Shown here piece after piece: positions 26,065-37,202 of a stretch of 64,000 bases of DNA. Source of the DNA: Ridgeia piscesae. Its lineage: Eukaryota; Annelida; Polychaeta; Sabellida; Siboglinidae. The position numbers and the translations under genes were made by a program. Every line of letters begins with the position of its first letter. The first letter of the stretch is position 1. The notes under the pieces were generated by a model, which had not been told where the DNA came from, did no database searches, and saw nothing but the letters and a program-made list of their open reading frames with translations. The stretch covers positions 16,001 through 80,000 of the forward strand of contig JAODUO010000884.1 in the NCBI GenBank assembly GCA_025642075.2, given 5' to 3'.

Positions 26065-26283
26065 GCAGTCATACAAACATGGCACGTAAAGGTGTTGCTA
26101 CAGGATCATCAGTCATCTCGTTAGGTTACCCTCGAAGAGCCATAGATGGTGATTCACGTGACAGCTTCTGGCACAAAAGCTGTACACATACTAAAAATGA
26201 AGATGATCCGTGGTGGAAAGTCACGTTCGAATTCGACATTCTTTTCAATGAAGTTATCTTAGTAAATCGCGGCGATTGTTGTG
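26065..26283 (+). CDS. FTP (F-type lectin) domain 1, N-terminal exon
   Basis: The exon lies between an acceptor ending GTTGACAG and a strong donor (GTAAGT), phase 1 at both ends. The 73-residue product opens with the family's NxARxGxAxxSS pattern, then AIDGD, SCTHT, PWWKVTF and NRGDCCG. The F-type lectin sugar-binding signature H-x26-R-x-D-x4-R/K is matched exactly: His of SCTHT, 26 residues, then R-G-D, then four residues to the Arg of the next exon. The intron falls right after the Cys-Cys pair, the same place as in FTP domain 2. The domain would bind fucose-type glycans outside the cell. The exon is complete and free of stops. Confidence 0.9.
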
Positions 26284-26488
26284 GTAAGTTGTCAAGCGGT
26301 TTTTTGTTTCTGAAATGTTACCAACTTACACCAAACACATCTGAAATTAACATGTGAGACCATGTCGCGTGGAATTCTTCAGGGGGGCGGGCGTGTTTAG
26401 GATCACCATCATATTATTCGAGAATTTGTGATAATCTCAAAATGTTATCCAAGCGAGCTCTTCTGGTTTGGTGTGTCGGAAACGTACT

Positions 26489-26539
26489 ATTATTATTATT
26501 ATTAGTAGTAGTAGTAGTAGTAGTAGTAGTTAGTAGTAT

Positions 26540-26581
<42 letters not shown>

Positions 26582-26582
26582 C

Positions 26583-26624
<42 letters not shown>
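26489..26624. repeat. (AGT)n trinucleotide repeat
   Basis: ATT units passing into AGT units with a few interruptions, just after FTP exon 1. Confidence 0.9.
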
Positions 26625-27218
26625 CGTGAGCAAGTCGAACGACAGGTCTTTGTACATTCAACGCGTTTATTGAGTATGTATACAACTACCAGAGGGCGGC
26701 ACGCCCTGTAATAGATAATTAAATATCGTACAATTCCAAGTACATATATATCAACATATTCAGGCATTTACACTTCATGTGCCCTCTTATACACCGTCTA
26801 TTCATGTGTTGCTCTATATGTTAATATATATTATATCACTAGACATTATTACACATGTGATAACCGTATTAATAATATAGAACAACCTAACTTATATAGG
26901 TTATAAAGCACTGGCTAGAAAGCACTGATAACAATAATGGAATACTTGTTGGTTATAATTAACAAGCCATTAACATATACACACCCTATAATTATTCAAC
27001 CTCGCACTCCTTGGTGGACTCGACGCCAATTGCAGGCAAACCCGTTTCTCAGGCCGCTGGTGATAATGAGTTACAATTACTGGGTCCCGATTCTAGTGTT
27101 GACCGGTCGCAGGGCCAAGGCAAACTACGCCTCACCAGTTGTCCAACTTGACCAGCTGGGCGTGGCATTATACCTCAGTGCCCTCTGGTGACTATAAGTA
27201 TCGTATCCACCAGGGTTA
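26625..27218. other. No gene seen
   Basis: Intronic; a moderately GC-rich patch at about 27000-27190 has no recognisable coding content. Confidence 0.55.
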
Positions 27219-27366
27219 CAGTAGTAGTAGTAGTAGTAGTAGTAGTAAGAGTATGTGATGAGCATTGAGGATAAGTTTAGGTGTAGTAGTGAGTAGTAAG
27301 TAGTGAGTAGTCAGTTAGTAGTTGAGTAGCAGAGCAAGGGAGAGTAGTAGTAGTAGTAGTAGTAGC

Positions 27367-27452
<86 letters not shown>
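27219..27452. repeat. (AGT)n repeats, two blocks
   Basis: AGT blocks at 27219-27247 and 27343-27452, linked by AGT-like degenerate sequence. Same motif as at 26.5 kb. Confidence 0.9.
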
Positions 27453-27819
27453 AAATAGTACGAGTGATATTTTATTGATAACACATCACAATATATTGTT
27501 GTTAAACAGGAGCACACGAAAGTAATTGTTCTACCCAACAATCATTTCAATTCAAGGTTAGATGTCCTTTATATTTTCGTTGGACATATTCTACTAACTA
27601 GCAAGGTTTAATTTTAATAATATGCACATAAAAATAGATCATAATTTACGCTTTGAACCTTCTCATTTACGTTTATGATAACAAGCAGAGGATCTAAAAT
27701 GGACTCCCGTGGTACATTTCCACAAGCTCACAAAAACCTACATTTATATAAACTGGTTGTTTTCTCCCTGACTTAATTCGCGACACCGGTTTGTTTTATT
27801 TGATTTTGTTATCTATGAC

Positions 27820-28300
27820 TTCCACATGTGTTAACAAGATGCTTTTTGAAGGTCAAGTAAGACCATTCCTATATAAAGATCATCATCATTGTTGAGTCTG
27901 AGACTGTCACCAATAAACGTCAAAGCAGTGTCGTTGGAATGTATAGACCGGGAAACTGATTGGAACACATAAATAACGCAGTTTAGCTGTAGTATGTATT
28001 CATATACATGATTATGGAAAATTCTTTCAAGAATTGTTGACACAACAGGTAACATTGACACTGGCCGATAGATACTTTCACAGGTTTTGTTTCTCTTTTT
28101 ATATACAGGCAGAACTCTGGCCGTTTCGGCGTTCTTTTGGATAAATTACATAATTGAATTTATTATACATGCAAACGGCAAAAGAATAACATGTGCTATG
28201 TCTCTTACAAACCTAGTCGAAATATTGCCAAGCCAAGCAGCTTTTGAAGTACTAAGTAGTGGAACATATCTGAACGAATTGTTCATTTTGTGGTAAAACA
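27820..28300 (-). pseudogene. LINE reverse-transcriptase fragment
   Basis: On the minus strand the sequence reads ETARVLPVYKK, then YRPVSMLPVVSTILERIF, HVYEYIL, then SNDTALTFIGDSL and VLLDLQKA: the fingers/palm region of a jockey/CR1-group reverse transcriptase, from before motif 1 to the first catalytic Asp. Several stops and shifts are present and the remainder is missing. It sits in the intron inside FTP domain 1. Confidence 0.7.
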
Positions 28301-28452
28301 AAAAACAGTGGTGTATATGAAGTTAACAGTGTACTAAATTATTATAGATATAGGTCAAATCTGAATTCCTCTAGTTGTTTTGATATATCGGACAAAACAC
28401 ATTTTTCTTTTACATAATTTATCACGGCAACTATACATGACTGCATGAACTA

Positions 28453-28454
<2 letters not shown>

Positions 28455-28509
<55 letters not shown>
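28455..28509. repeat. (TA)n microsatellite
   Basis: About 55 bases of TA; a second shorter run is at 28768-28798. Confidence 0.9.
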
Positions 28510-28512
<3 letters not shown>

Positions 28513-28762
28513 GTATTTATATGAATGTTTAGTACACCGAGGTTATACACAGTGTTTGGTGACTCGCGTTGCACTATTTACCTTGTGTCACTGATATTTG
28601 TTTTGTTTTATATAATATATAGATCACATCAATCTAATTAGAACATTAATACATGTTATGATCAAAGTGCAGTAAGTTGTTTGATAAAAATCATGATTTA
28701 TTCAAAAGATCGCGTGAGAGAGAGTTTTCAGATACTGATTATGAGGAGAATGCATTTAACTA

Positions 28763-28799
<37 letters not shown>

Positions 28800-28800
<1 letters not shown>

Positions 28801-29658
28801 GATGTGCAAATGTGCAAAACAGAGCAATATGGCAGCTATGGTTGTCTTAATTATGAATATGTACATATGATACAAAAACTAATAATATGGCAAGATAGTG
28901 TGTTATTATATTTCTTTAAAGAAGTAACCAACTTCCGACCAAAAACAATCAATGAGGTGTAGCTTGTATTGCCACAAAGCTTTTTCTATGTTTAAGCTAG
29001 TTCCTTTGAATACTGTAAATTCCAGTAACTGTCAATATCTTTCCATGCATCCTTCATAAGAAAATATTATCCACTGTCAATTGATTGATAACTGACTAAT
29101 GATTCATGGAGGGTTTTGAGAAATTGACTTGTGAGCTACATAAACATGCCTTTGTTTATAGTTGAGAGTATATTTGGTGTTTATGCATACCACTGTGCAT
29201 TATCAGAATAATATGCCGTGTCTGGAAGTTTTAATTATGAATATTTGCGTTTTCAAAGATGTTTTTGTGTGCGAAGAAAGCACGAGAGATATTGAGAGTT
29301 TATACGTACCTGAGTTATATGGACTAGCTGACACATAATGTTTTGCAACAATCAGCTTCATTAACCTTTCGGGTCAGAAGTTTGTCAATATCTAAAAATG
29401 TTATTATTTGTAATCTTTTCATGTGCACATTTTTAATTAAGACAATCAGACCAGTCACACTGCTTTGAATTTACTCGTTTGCATTCCTGTATGCCAAATA
29501 TATGTGCTCACAATAAAGGGAAAAGGAAAACAAGAGAAGTGCCGGTGACATATCATACACGGATATGGAAATATTACATATTGATTATTGTTTCCGTATT
29601 GGGTACAATTGCTTTAAAACATATCTTGTTAATACTTTTAATCAATATTGTACACCAG
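28800..29658. other. No gene; intron
   Basis: AT-rich intronic DNA leading to the acceptor of the second FTP exon. Confidence 0.6.
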
Positions 29659-29865
29659 GTCATCGTCTGCGAAAATTTGATATCATCATTGGTCCATACA
29701 ACGGAATGTATAAGAAGTGTGGGTCACTGAATACCAATAGCATGTCAACCGCAGAGACGAAATCATTCTCATGTGAAGCCAACGCCATAGGAAGTTCACT
29801 GAAGATCATAATACCAGGGAAAAAACGCATTCTCACGCTGTGTGAAGTAATCGCTTTTGGAAAAG
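29659..29865 (+). CDS. FTP (F-type lectin) domain 1, C-terminal exon
   Basis: The acceptor is TACACCAG and the donor G/GTAAG; the exon is phase 1 at both ends and completes the domain begun at 26065. It starts GHRLRKF, supplying the second binding Arg of the signature. It then carries the conserved cysteines in KKCGS, FSCEA and LCEV and ends in the family's typical CEV-x-x-(F/Y)G strand. The intron to the first half is about 3.4 kb and contains a LINE fragment and AGT repeats. The joined domain is about 142 residues, normal for an FTP domain. It has a small insertion after the first glycine loop (GMYKKC versus GKKC in domain 2). Confidence 0.88.
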
Positions 29866-30113
29866 GTAAGTTGAGTTAAATATTTGTATTCAAATTAATA
29901 TTAGGCAAAATTAATCTATTAAACATACGTTCAATGTTTGGCGGGATAAAGAAATACAAGCGTGGCAGAACCATCAAAATAGCATCCCTTTCTAAGAGCA
30001 ATTCTTTAAGCAATTGCTCGACAAGTAAATTACGCATTGTGTTTCGGAGTGAACTCATACCTAGAACCTACTAGCATGTTCACACTTGCACATACATGCC
30101 ATACATACATGAA

Positions 30114-30640
30114 CATAATAATAATAATAACTTTATTTTATACCTCGCCATATTTCGATAAATAAACAAAATCGTTTCAGAGGCCTTTAAAGGACAACGT
30201 TGTTAAACACGTAATGGCTAAACTACAATAATCATTTTCTATAAAATGCATACATTATAACAGCATAAAGTTAATATATATGCCGTAATCATCAAAATGT
30301 ATCGGCTACATATGAGCTACTAACTGAAATAACTGTGTTCTTTCAAATGTATGATGTAGTTAAAATAAAATAAAAACATAAATAAAATAATTGTAGTGAT
30401 GATGTGCTGTTATTTAGATGAAACCAATGTATAAACAATATTGAAATGCAATTCATAATACATGTGTCTTAATTAAATGAATTCATATATTTTATATTTA
30501 TCAAATAATATATTTGTATGCTTTCTTGTTCAATGCGATAGTGCACTCATAAAAACATAACCACCCCACAGTAACATCACGTATATGTTAATTGCCACAT
30601 AAGAATAGACCTACTTCATTGTGAAAAACGGACTTGATGG
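30114..30640 (-). repeat. Possible LINE 3' end (minus), otherwise AT-rich
   Basis: AATAATAATAATAACTTTAT at about 30117-30137 followed by a TTTTATACCTCGCC stretch looks like the reversed 3' end of an L2/CR1-like LINE with an (ATT)n tail. No coding part is attached. The rest to 30640 is featureless. Confidence 0.35.
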
Positions 30641-30689
30641 CGAATGCGTTTGCATATGATTTCGGAGTCGGCACTGATGCTAGTTGGAA

Positions 30690-32402
30690 GTCATGCATCA
30701 ATCAAGTCATTGTGTAACTCTTTTTCGAGTCATTTTAAAGACAAAATTAGTGTTATACAATCAACTTTCACAGGTCATACTCCGCACACGGTTCACGCAG
30801 ACTTTCCACAACTAAATTTTCAACTTGCATCGTTTGAACCAGCTACAACTACTGAAGTGAGAAAAATCATCATGTCATCCCCAAGTAAATCGTGTGACCT
30901 TGATCCAATCCCCACCATACTACTGAAAGCATGCCTTGACGTATTAATTAAACCAATAACAGATATCATAAATGCATCTTTATGCTACGGCTTTTTCCCT
31001 GACGATTTTAAATGTGCCCATGTTAATCCAGTTCTTAAGAAATCAACTCTGCCTAAAGAAGAATTAAACAGTTACAGACCTATTTCCAACCTAAGTTTCA
31101 TCTCAAAAATACTTGAAAAGGTTGTAGCTAATCGTCTCAGATCTCACATCTACAAAAATGGTCTATCCAATGTGTCGCAGTCTGCATATAAACAATTTCA
31201 TTCTACAGAAACTGCTCTTTTAAAAGTACACAATGACATTAACCTCAACATCGACAATGGAAAAGTTACCGCCCTGACCCTGCTTGACCTATCCGCCGCT
31301 TTCGACACCATCGACCACAATATTCTCATTACACGTCTATCAACATGGTACGGCATATCTGGCACAGCCCTGAGCTGGTTTACTTCATATCTTACTGACA
31401 GACAGCAAGCCATTAAAATAGGTAACTGCTTTTCAGACATGTTGCCCACGTCATGTGGTGTCCCACAGGGTTCTGTTTTGGGGCCTTTGCTTTTCACTTT
31501 ATACACAACACCTTTAAGCTCTGTTATCCAAGGTCACAACTTATATCATCACCTTTATGCCGATGACACCCAAATCTACATTTCGTTGACTACACCAGAT
31601 GCTTGCCGTTCCTTAAACCAGCTCAGGGATTGTCTCCAAGATGTCTCCCTTTGGATGAAAAATAGTAAACTAAAGTTAAATGCAAACAAGACCGAATTTA
31701 TCATCATTGGTACCGTAACGCAGCGTGCAAAACTCGACGGCTTTTTCCCGACACATATCCTAAATCAGAGTGTAACACCAGCCCCCTCCGTTTCAAATCT
31801 CGGAGTTAACTTTGACGAAAGCTTCAATTTCAAACAGCACATATCAAAACATGCCGTTGCTGTTTCTACCATATCCGTGATCTTCGTCGTATTCGCAGAT
31901 TTTTATCACTTTCTGTTGCTAAAACCATCGCGACAGCTCTAGTAAGCAGCAGACTTGACTACTGCAATTCCTCCTTTACAATACTGCGAACAAGGATATT
32001 GCAAGACTTCAACGTGTCCAGAACTGCTTGGCAAGGGTAGTTACCCGTTCTCCTCGTTTTTCTAGCTCGGTGCCGCTTCTAAAATCATTGCACTGGCTCC
32101 CTGTGCATTATCGCATTATTTTCAAGATTTGCACAATATCCTATCAAGCACTCGCATCTAAACAACCAACATATCTAAACTCAATGCTAACTCCAGCAAG
32201 GAATTCCAGAGAGCTACGCTCAACCAGTAGTAACCCACTTTACATTCCTCGGGTTAAGACGAAAGCTGGGACCCGAGCTTTCTCGGTTGCTGCACCAACT
32301 CTGTGGAATTCGCTTCCTGTCAGTGTCAAGTCGGAAGGTAATATAGTTTCCTTCCGCCGACGTCTAAAAACATATCTCTTTAATGCTGCCTATCCTCCTT
32401 AG
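30690..32402 (+). pseudogene. Family A LINE reverse transcriptase (truncated, one frameshift)
   Basis: The RT palm is intact, with the catalytic YADD and the upstream D of LSAAFD. The endonuclease is missing because the insertion is 5'-truncated. One frame change near 31.93-31.99 kb separates the thumb (SSRLDYCNSS) from the C-terminal tail. It would not be expected to mobilise itself. Confidence 0.85.
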
Positions 32403-32551
32403 CTTCCTAGAACCTTCGTCCATCCATCAACGACTCACGCACTGTTCTACGTTTACGCAATTGCTTAACCCCTTGGTTTTGTCGCGCCACTGAGCTTGAT
32501 TTTCGAGGATATTGGCGCATAAGAAGTTATTATTATTATTATTATTATTAA
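30690..32551 (+). mobile_element. L2/CR1-like LINE, 5'-truncated (family A)
   Basis: The plus-strand copy starts within the segment before the reverse transcriptase (INSLCNSF-like) and runs through the full RT and C-terminal region to a (TTA)n tail at 32527-32551. Coding frames: about 30690-31942 and, after one frameshift near 31940, 32028-32402. RT landmarks are SYRPISNLSFISKILEK, LLDLSAAFDTIDHNI, SCGVPQGSVLGPLLF and YADDT. The C-terminal tail (LHWLPVHYRIIFKI, SVAAPTLWNSLP) is typical of CR1/L2-group elements. It is the same family as the copies at 53.1-61.2 kb and the fragment at 36.5 kb. Confidence 0.88.
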
Positions 32552-32670
32552 GTGGGGTTTCGATTATGATTGTATTCGTCAAAACCAACGCTCTCGTTGC
32601 GACTAGATGAATATACATATATTTAGCATTGTAGCAATATAAATAATTGAAAGCCTGTTTACTTGTACAG

Positions 32671-32781
32671 CCTGGCATGCTTGCAAAACGCGTCCATGCA
32701 GAAACGGTGCTACATGCGTTGACATTCCGGATGGCTACCGCTGCACTTGCAAGAACAATTACGCTGGGAAACACTGTGAAT
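32671..32781 (+). CDS. Canonical EGF-like exon between the two lectin modules
   Basis: A 111-base exon, phase 1-1, with acceptor TTGTACAG and donor GTAAGC. All six cysteines are present with spacing C-x4-C-x5-C-x8-C-x-C-x8-C, and the typical G-Y-R-C-x-C and Y-x-G-x-x-C positions are kept. It diverges clearly from the near-identical EGF exons of the distal array (for example CKTRPCRNGATC here, CKSTPCQNAGVC there), so it is an older copy. It sits 2.8 kb after FTP domain 1 and 1.6 kb before the variant EGF exon. There is no Asp-x-Asp/Asn calcium-binding pattern before the first cysteine, so it is probably a non-calcium-binding EGF repeat. Confidence 0.85.
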
Positions 32782-33430
32782 GTAAGCTTGATATGTAATT
32801 GTAAGGCGTGCACATGCATACACAAGCACACACTCAAAAGAACATATGCAGCATCCAAGTCGAATACCATACACCAGATCGCATTCATTATAGGATAATA
32901 CAGATCAATACTAGTAAGATATTTATTGTTGCTAATTAAAATGGCAATGATACAGCTGTTTAAAATACAGTAATATCCATAATAATAATGCTGACATCAT
33001 CATCGTGTAAAATCTGACATTTATAATTTCTGATAAAACATTCACATTAGCCATGGTTATGTCGACAAATCACACAACCAGACACGGCCTATATCATTCG
33101 CTAACATGACATGCCTATTGTCGCATTCATTTAAAAGTTGACGATAGTTTGCGTTACAAATGGGTAACGGATTTCTAATGGATGCGTTAGCTACACAGCG
33201 TATTATCAGTGAAGAGTGATTTATAGCTTGATTTATGAATTTGAAGAATATTTGTTTTAAACTCACCAATAAAGGCAAATTATACGACAATAGTGCCATA
33301 ACATTGCCGTGTGTAGGAGGTGCTAGCCTTCACAACTTTCTAAGCAGTTTTTGCCATGCAGTGCAAACGGTACCAATACTTTAACTATTGTGGGCTCCAT
33401 AATAAGAGGCGCAATATTGGTTGAACATCT
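32782..33430. other. No gene; intron
   Basis: No feature beyond AT-rich intronic sequence. Confidence 0.6.
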
Positions 33431-33715
33431 AGCACTGAGTGAGTGAGTGTTGTGGTCGTGGGTTCGGGTGTGTGTGGTGGGTGGGTGTGTTGTTGTTGCG
33501 GTGACGTGCGTCGCGGTGGTGTGGTCGCTGGCTGTCGCTGGCCGTGGTGCGTGGTGGTGCGAGTGGTGTCGTCGGTGTGCGCGTGGTGTGGTGGTGAGTG
33601 GGGTGGTGGTGGTGGTGTGTGCAGTGTGTAAGTGGTGATAGTGGTGAGTGATGTGTTGAGGAGTGAGAATGAGTATGTGATGTAGCTGAGATAGGAATGT
33701 GAGTATGAATCTATA
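33431..33715. repeat. Strand-asymmetric G/T-rich low-complexity tract
   Basis: About 280 bases of GTG/GGT/GTGT-rich sequence on the plus strand with very little A or C. Long open frames here are compositional artefacts. Confidence 0.75.
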
Positions 33716-33897
33716 TACAACACTGCATGTGTGTTTGTCAATTGTGTATATAATTGTATACTTTATTAACTTTTGTCTAGTTTGAGAAGGGCATGACAAT
33801 TTATAAGTATGTGATTTCAGTATTGTCCTTTCAGGAGCCGTAGCGCACCACACTGTGCATGTATTACGTATGTTCGTCTGTTGTTGTTGTCGTTGTT

Positions 33898-34294
33898 GTT
33901 CGTTGTTCGTTCGTTCGTTCGTTCGTTCGTTCGTTCGTTCGTTCGTTCGTTCGTTCGTTCGTTCGTTCGTTCGTTCGTTCGTTCGTTCGTTCGTTCGTTC
34001 GTTCGTTCGTTCGTTCGTTCGTTCGTTCGTTCGTTCGTTCGTTCGTTCGTTCGTTCGTTCGTTCGTTCGTTCGTTCGTTTCGTTCGTTCGTTCGTTCGTT
34101 CGTTCGTTCGTTCGTTCGTTCGTCCGTTCTCGTTCGTTCGTCCGTCCGTCCGTCCGTCCGTCCGTCCGTCCGTCCGTCCGTCCGTCCGTCCGGCCGCCCG
34201 CCGCCCGCCGCCGCCCGACGTCCGTCCGTCCGTCCGCCGCCGCCGCCGCCCGCCCGCCCGCCCGCCCGCCCGCCCGCTCGCTCGCTCGCTCGTT
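33898..34294. repeat. Tetranucleotide block grading (GTTC)n to (GTCC)n to (GCCC)n to (GCTC)n
   Basis: Roughly 225 bases of TTCG repeats (one extra T at about 34080), then TCCG repeats (34139-34190), then GCC/GCCC/TCCG mixtures, and finally GCTC and GTTC. Each neighbour differs by one T/C change. It ends about 80 bases before the variant EGF exon at 34376. The Val-Arg-Ser-Phe and Asn-Glu-Arg-Thr frames are artefacts. Confidence 0.92.
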
Positions 34295-34375
34295 CATTTT
34301 ATTTACATCTAGACAAAATCCAAAGAAGAGCCATGTGTCGAGATCACATCGTTTTTGTTTGATTTAATTACATAG

Positions 34376-34483
34376 TTGTCGATGGATGCAAGTCAAGTCC
34401 TTGCCCACATTCGGGTGTTTGCGAAGATGCCGAACCTCGTTATACCTGCGCCTGGAAAAATTATAAAATAAAATATCACCAGT
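34376..34483 (+). CDS. Variant EGF exon upstream of FTP domain 2
   Basis: The acceptor is TTTAATTACATAG. The frame has cysteines 1-4 at EGF spacing (C-x4-C-x5-C-x8-C), then Ala-Trp where cysteine 5 should be, as in the exon at 18660. The sixth cysteine codon is split: a consensus donor GTGAGT begins inside TGT. Using that donor gives 108 bases, keeps phase 1 and drops cysteine 6; the neighbouring sequence looks like a small deletion across the original exon end. It lies 2.5 kb upstream of FTP domain 2 and immediately after the GTTC/GTCC repeat block. It may be decaying or a genuine four-cysteine variant. Confidence 0.55.
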
Positions 34484-34701
34484 GTGAGTATAATTGTTGT
34501 TAAACATGTACTCAAATAAATAATTTTGATTATACATAAATATATACATAGGAACATACACAAATGAATACATACACAATACGCATAGCTACTACGTACA
34601 CACATACCTACCTACGTACGTATGTATGTACATATGCATGTATTTATGTATGAATGTATGCGTGTACGCTGCATGTGTATGCGCATGTATGTATAAAATT
34701 T

Positions 34702-34756
<55 letters not shown>

Positions 34757-34960
34757 CATGTACACACACAGTGTACGCGCATAGGTATATAAATACATAC
34801 ATGCCTATATACATGCATATATGCATATATACGTAGGTAGGTAGTAGGTAGGTATGTGTGTACGTAGGCATGTAAATGTGTAGGTATGTATTCATGTATG
34901 ATGTACATACAAACAAGTACAGACATACGTACGTAGACAGATACATACTAACTTACATAC
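34484..34960. repeat. Low-complexity TACG/TATG/ATAC region with (AT)n core
   Basis: Loose four-base repeats (TACA, TATG, GTAG) surround a pure AT run at about 34705-34753. No gene. Confidence 0.7.
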
Positions 34961-34974
34961 GTAACTGAGAAGCT

Positions 34975-36490
34975 AGAAGTCGAAATTCGAGAGGGACAGA
35001 AGGAGGCAGCAAGAGAAGCCGAAATGGAGAGGGGGAACTCCGCGAGAAGGAGGCGGCAACAGAGGCTTAACTGCGAAAAAAGGAGGCGCCAAGAACGGCA
35101 GAATTCAGGAGGAGGTGGCAAGAGAAGTTGTATTCCGAGAGAAGGAGGTGACAAGAGAGGCTGAACTCCGAGAGAAGGAGGCGGCAAGAAACGTTGAACT
35201 CCGTAAGATGGAGGTAAGGGAGACTGAACTCAGGGAGAAGGAGGCGTAAGAGAGGCGGAATTCAGAGAGAATGAGGCAGTAAGACAAGCCGAAGTGGAGA
35301 AGGAGAAGGGATGAGTCCATAAGAAAGTGCATTGTTTCGGCAAAGGCAAATAAAGGATAGCCTAACGGCGGTAATCTAGCCAATGTGTTCACAATATGGG
35401 GCTCTGTGTCGGTTGTACCGGAAAGAGGAAGGCGATGAGACCGTGAAACAACTTGTATTCCCCGAGTCGTTCGTAGTCAAGTTACGAAGTTAGGACACTA
35501 AACACATAATGTCAGGACATCGGCGAATTAACAAGTCCTTTACAGGCCCCGCCTTAACGTCTACTGGCCAGGAATCGTGGGAGATGTTAATATGTTTTAC
35601 CAGCCATGCGATATTTGTCAGTGGCTAGTTAGTCGAGGCAATTTCCCTAAGGCCCAAATGTACAAATGACAATCGTTGTAAACACGCTGTGGCCAATGGA
35701 TTAGTAGAGAAATGGAATGGCACCTTCAAGCACATGCTGAAGCGCATTTGCTCGGAACGACTCTGATATTGGGATCATAACCTAGAGCCCTTCATGTTTA
35801 CCATCCGTGAAGCACATCAGGAGAGCATAACATTCTCCCCTTTTGAAACACTATATGGGATCAACTTGGAAATGGCTACGGAGAACCTTAGGAATTCCCA
35901 AGAACGCTATATGGAACACTATGATCGGAAGGCCAAAGTGTGATACTTAGTAGTAGGAAAAAACTTAATTTGTATCCACACCTTGCTGAACAAATTGCTC
36001 GTACAGTGGAAGGGTCAGTACGAAGTAATTAATTTATTGGTGATAAACGATTGTCGGGTAAAGATCGGAAATAATCGCAAACTGTTCCATATCAATTATG
36101 ATGAAAAGGAGTGATATCTGGACGCTAGGATTAGGTGCTGTTGTCGATGAACAACCATAATGTGAGGATGATGAGGATTACCCCATTCGACAGAGGGAGA
36201 AAAGTATTGGAGACGTTAAGGTATATGATAGTCTATCACCCTAACAGAAGCGAGTTAATCAATTATTGGAAGTATGTCATTCCATCTTTTCAAGCACACC
36301 GGGAGAAAGCAGCTTTTTAACTCTCTCCATAGGGTTAAATTACCCAACTACCGTGCGAAGTTAGCCAAGTTAGGAGTAGTGAAACAGGAGGTTACATCTT
36401 ACTCATGGCCGTTGTTGTGTGTTCGTAAGTATGATTCCTCGTACAGACTAGTGATATGTTTCTGACAGTTGGACAAGGTTACTGCCTATG
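34975..36490 (+). mobile_element. Ty3/Gypsy remnant with integrase before reverse transcriptase (Gmr1-like)
   Basis: In order on the plus strand: a Glu/Lys/Arg-rich coiled-coil (REAE/REKEA repeats, 34975-35315); an integrase zinc-binding region (MSGHRRINK, then VYWPGIVGDV and CDICQ in a shifted frame, 35500-35640); an integrase core end and C-terminal region (NGLVEKWNGTFKHMLKRIC, REAHQES, FSPFETLYG, EHYDRKAKV, QWKGQYEV, 35690-36115); then the start of a reverse transcriptase (AKLAKLGVVKQEV, VRKYDSSYRLVI, QLDKVTAY, 36330-36490). Integrase upstream of RT is the domain order of the Gmr1 group, in contrast to typical Gypsy elements. The element is cut off by a LINE 3' end and full of stops. No LTRs were found. 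Confidence 0.7.
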
Positions 36491-36511
36491 TCCAATCCTT
36501 CTTATGCACCA

Positions 36512-36840
36512 ATATATTGAAGATTAAGCTCAGTCGTGCGACAAAAACCAAGGGATTAAGCAATCTTGTAAACAATGCGCGAGTCGTCGATGGATGGATG
36601 AAAGTGCTAGCAAGTTAAGGAGGATAGCCAGGATTAAAGATATAGGGATTTAGTCGCTGGCTAAATGAAATATTTGTTCTAATTTAACGCTGGCAGGATG
36701 AGACTTCTTCACAGTTGGTGCAGCAATCGAGAAATGTCGGGTTTCAGCTTTCGTTTTCACCCGAAGAATGTAAAGAAGGTTACTGATGGCTGATCGTAGA
36801 TGTCTGGGATTTTTTGCTGAAGTGAGCGTCGGATTCAAAC
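36512..36840 (-). mobile_element. Family A LINE, 3' end only
   Basis: On the minus strand the C-terminal residues (LTSAKNPRHLRSAISNLLYI, VKTKAETRHFSIAAPT) and the 3' region ending TTGGTGCATAAG-like match the family A LINE. It is strongly 5'-truncated and inserted at the RT end of the Gypsy remnant. Confidence 0.8.
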
Positions 36841-36980
36841 AATATGTATATATATATATGGTGTATATACACTGTATATTTATGCATACGTATAAATATA
36901 CACATGTTTAGTTGTGTTGATGTACACACACGCGCGCGCGCGAACACATACACGCACACATGTTATTCTGTTTTCAACAG

Positions 36981-37202
36981 CCTTTGGGACAAACTTCGCA
37001 CGTCACGGTGTGGCTACACATTCATCAACTCACGAGAAGGCTTTCGCTAATAAAGCCATAGATGGGACTGTAACTGGTAACTATTGGGCCCACAGCTGTT
37101 CGCACACTAGGACTCCCAACAATAACCCTTGGTGGAAGGTCACGTTCAAACACAACGTTCTTGTGACGGAAGTCGTCTTATCAAATCGTGCTGATTGTTG
37201 TG
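36981..37202 (+). CDS. FTP (F-type lectin) domain 2, N-terminal exon
   Basis: The acceptor is TTTTCAACAG and the donor GTAAGT; phase 1 at both ends, 222 bases. The product reads FARHGVATHSS, then KAIDG, SCSHT, NPWWKVTF and NRADCCG. The binding signature is present but has one extra residue: 27 residues separate the His of SCSHT from the Arg of RAD, against 26 in domain 1 and in the family signature. RAD then x4 then Arg (next exon) is intact. Splicing after the Cys-Cys pair is identical to domain 1, so the two domains arose by duplication of a two-exon unit. The extra residue is in the loop just before PWW. Confidence 0.9.

Noticed and set aside
27311..27541. Poly-Ser and poly-Tyr frames
   Set aside because: AGT trinucleotide repeat; no splice or domain context.
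33323..34367. Frames of 140-320 codons with Val-Arg-Ser-Phe or Asn-Glu-Arg-Thr repeats
   Set aside because: Produced by the GTTC/GTCC array; no independent coding evidence, and the flanks are low complexity.
34654..34946. Frames of Tyr-Ile and Thr-His repeats around 34.7 kb
   Set aside because: They come from AT and TACA low-complexity sequence.
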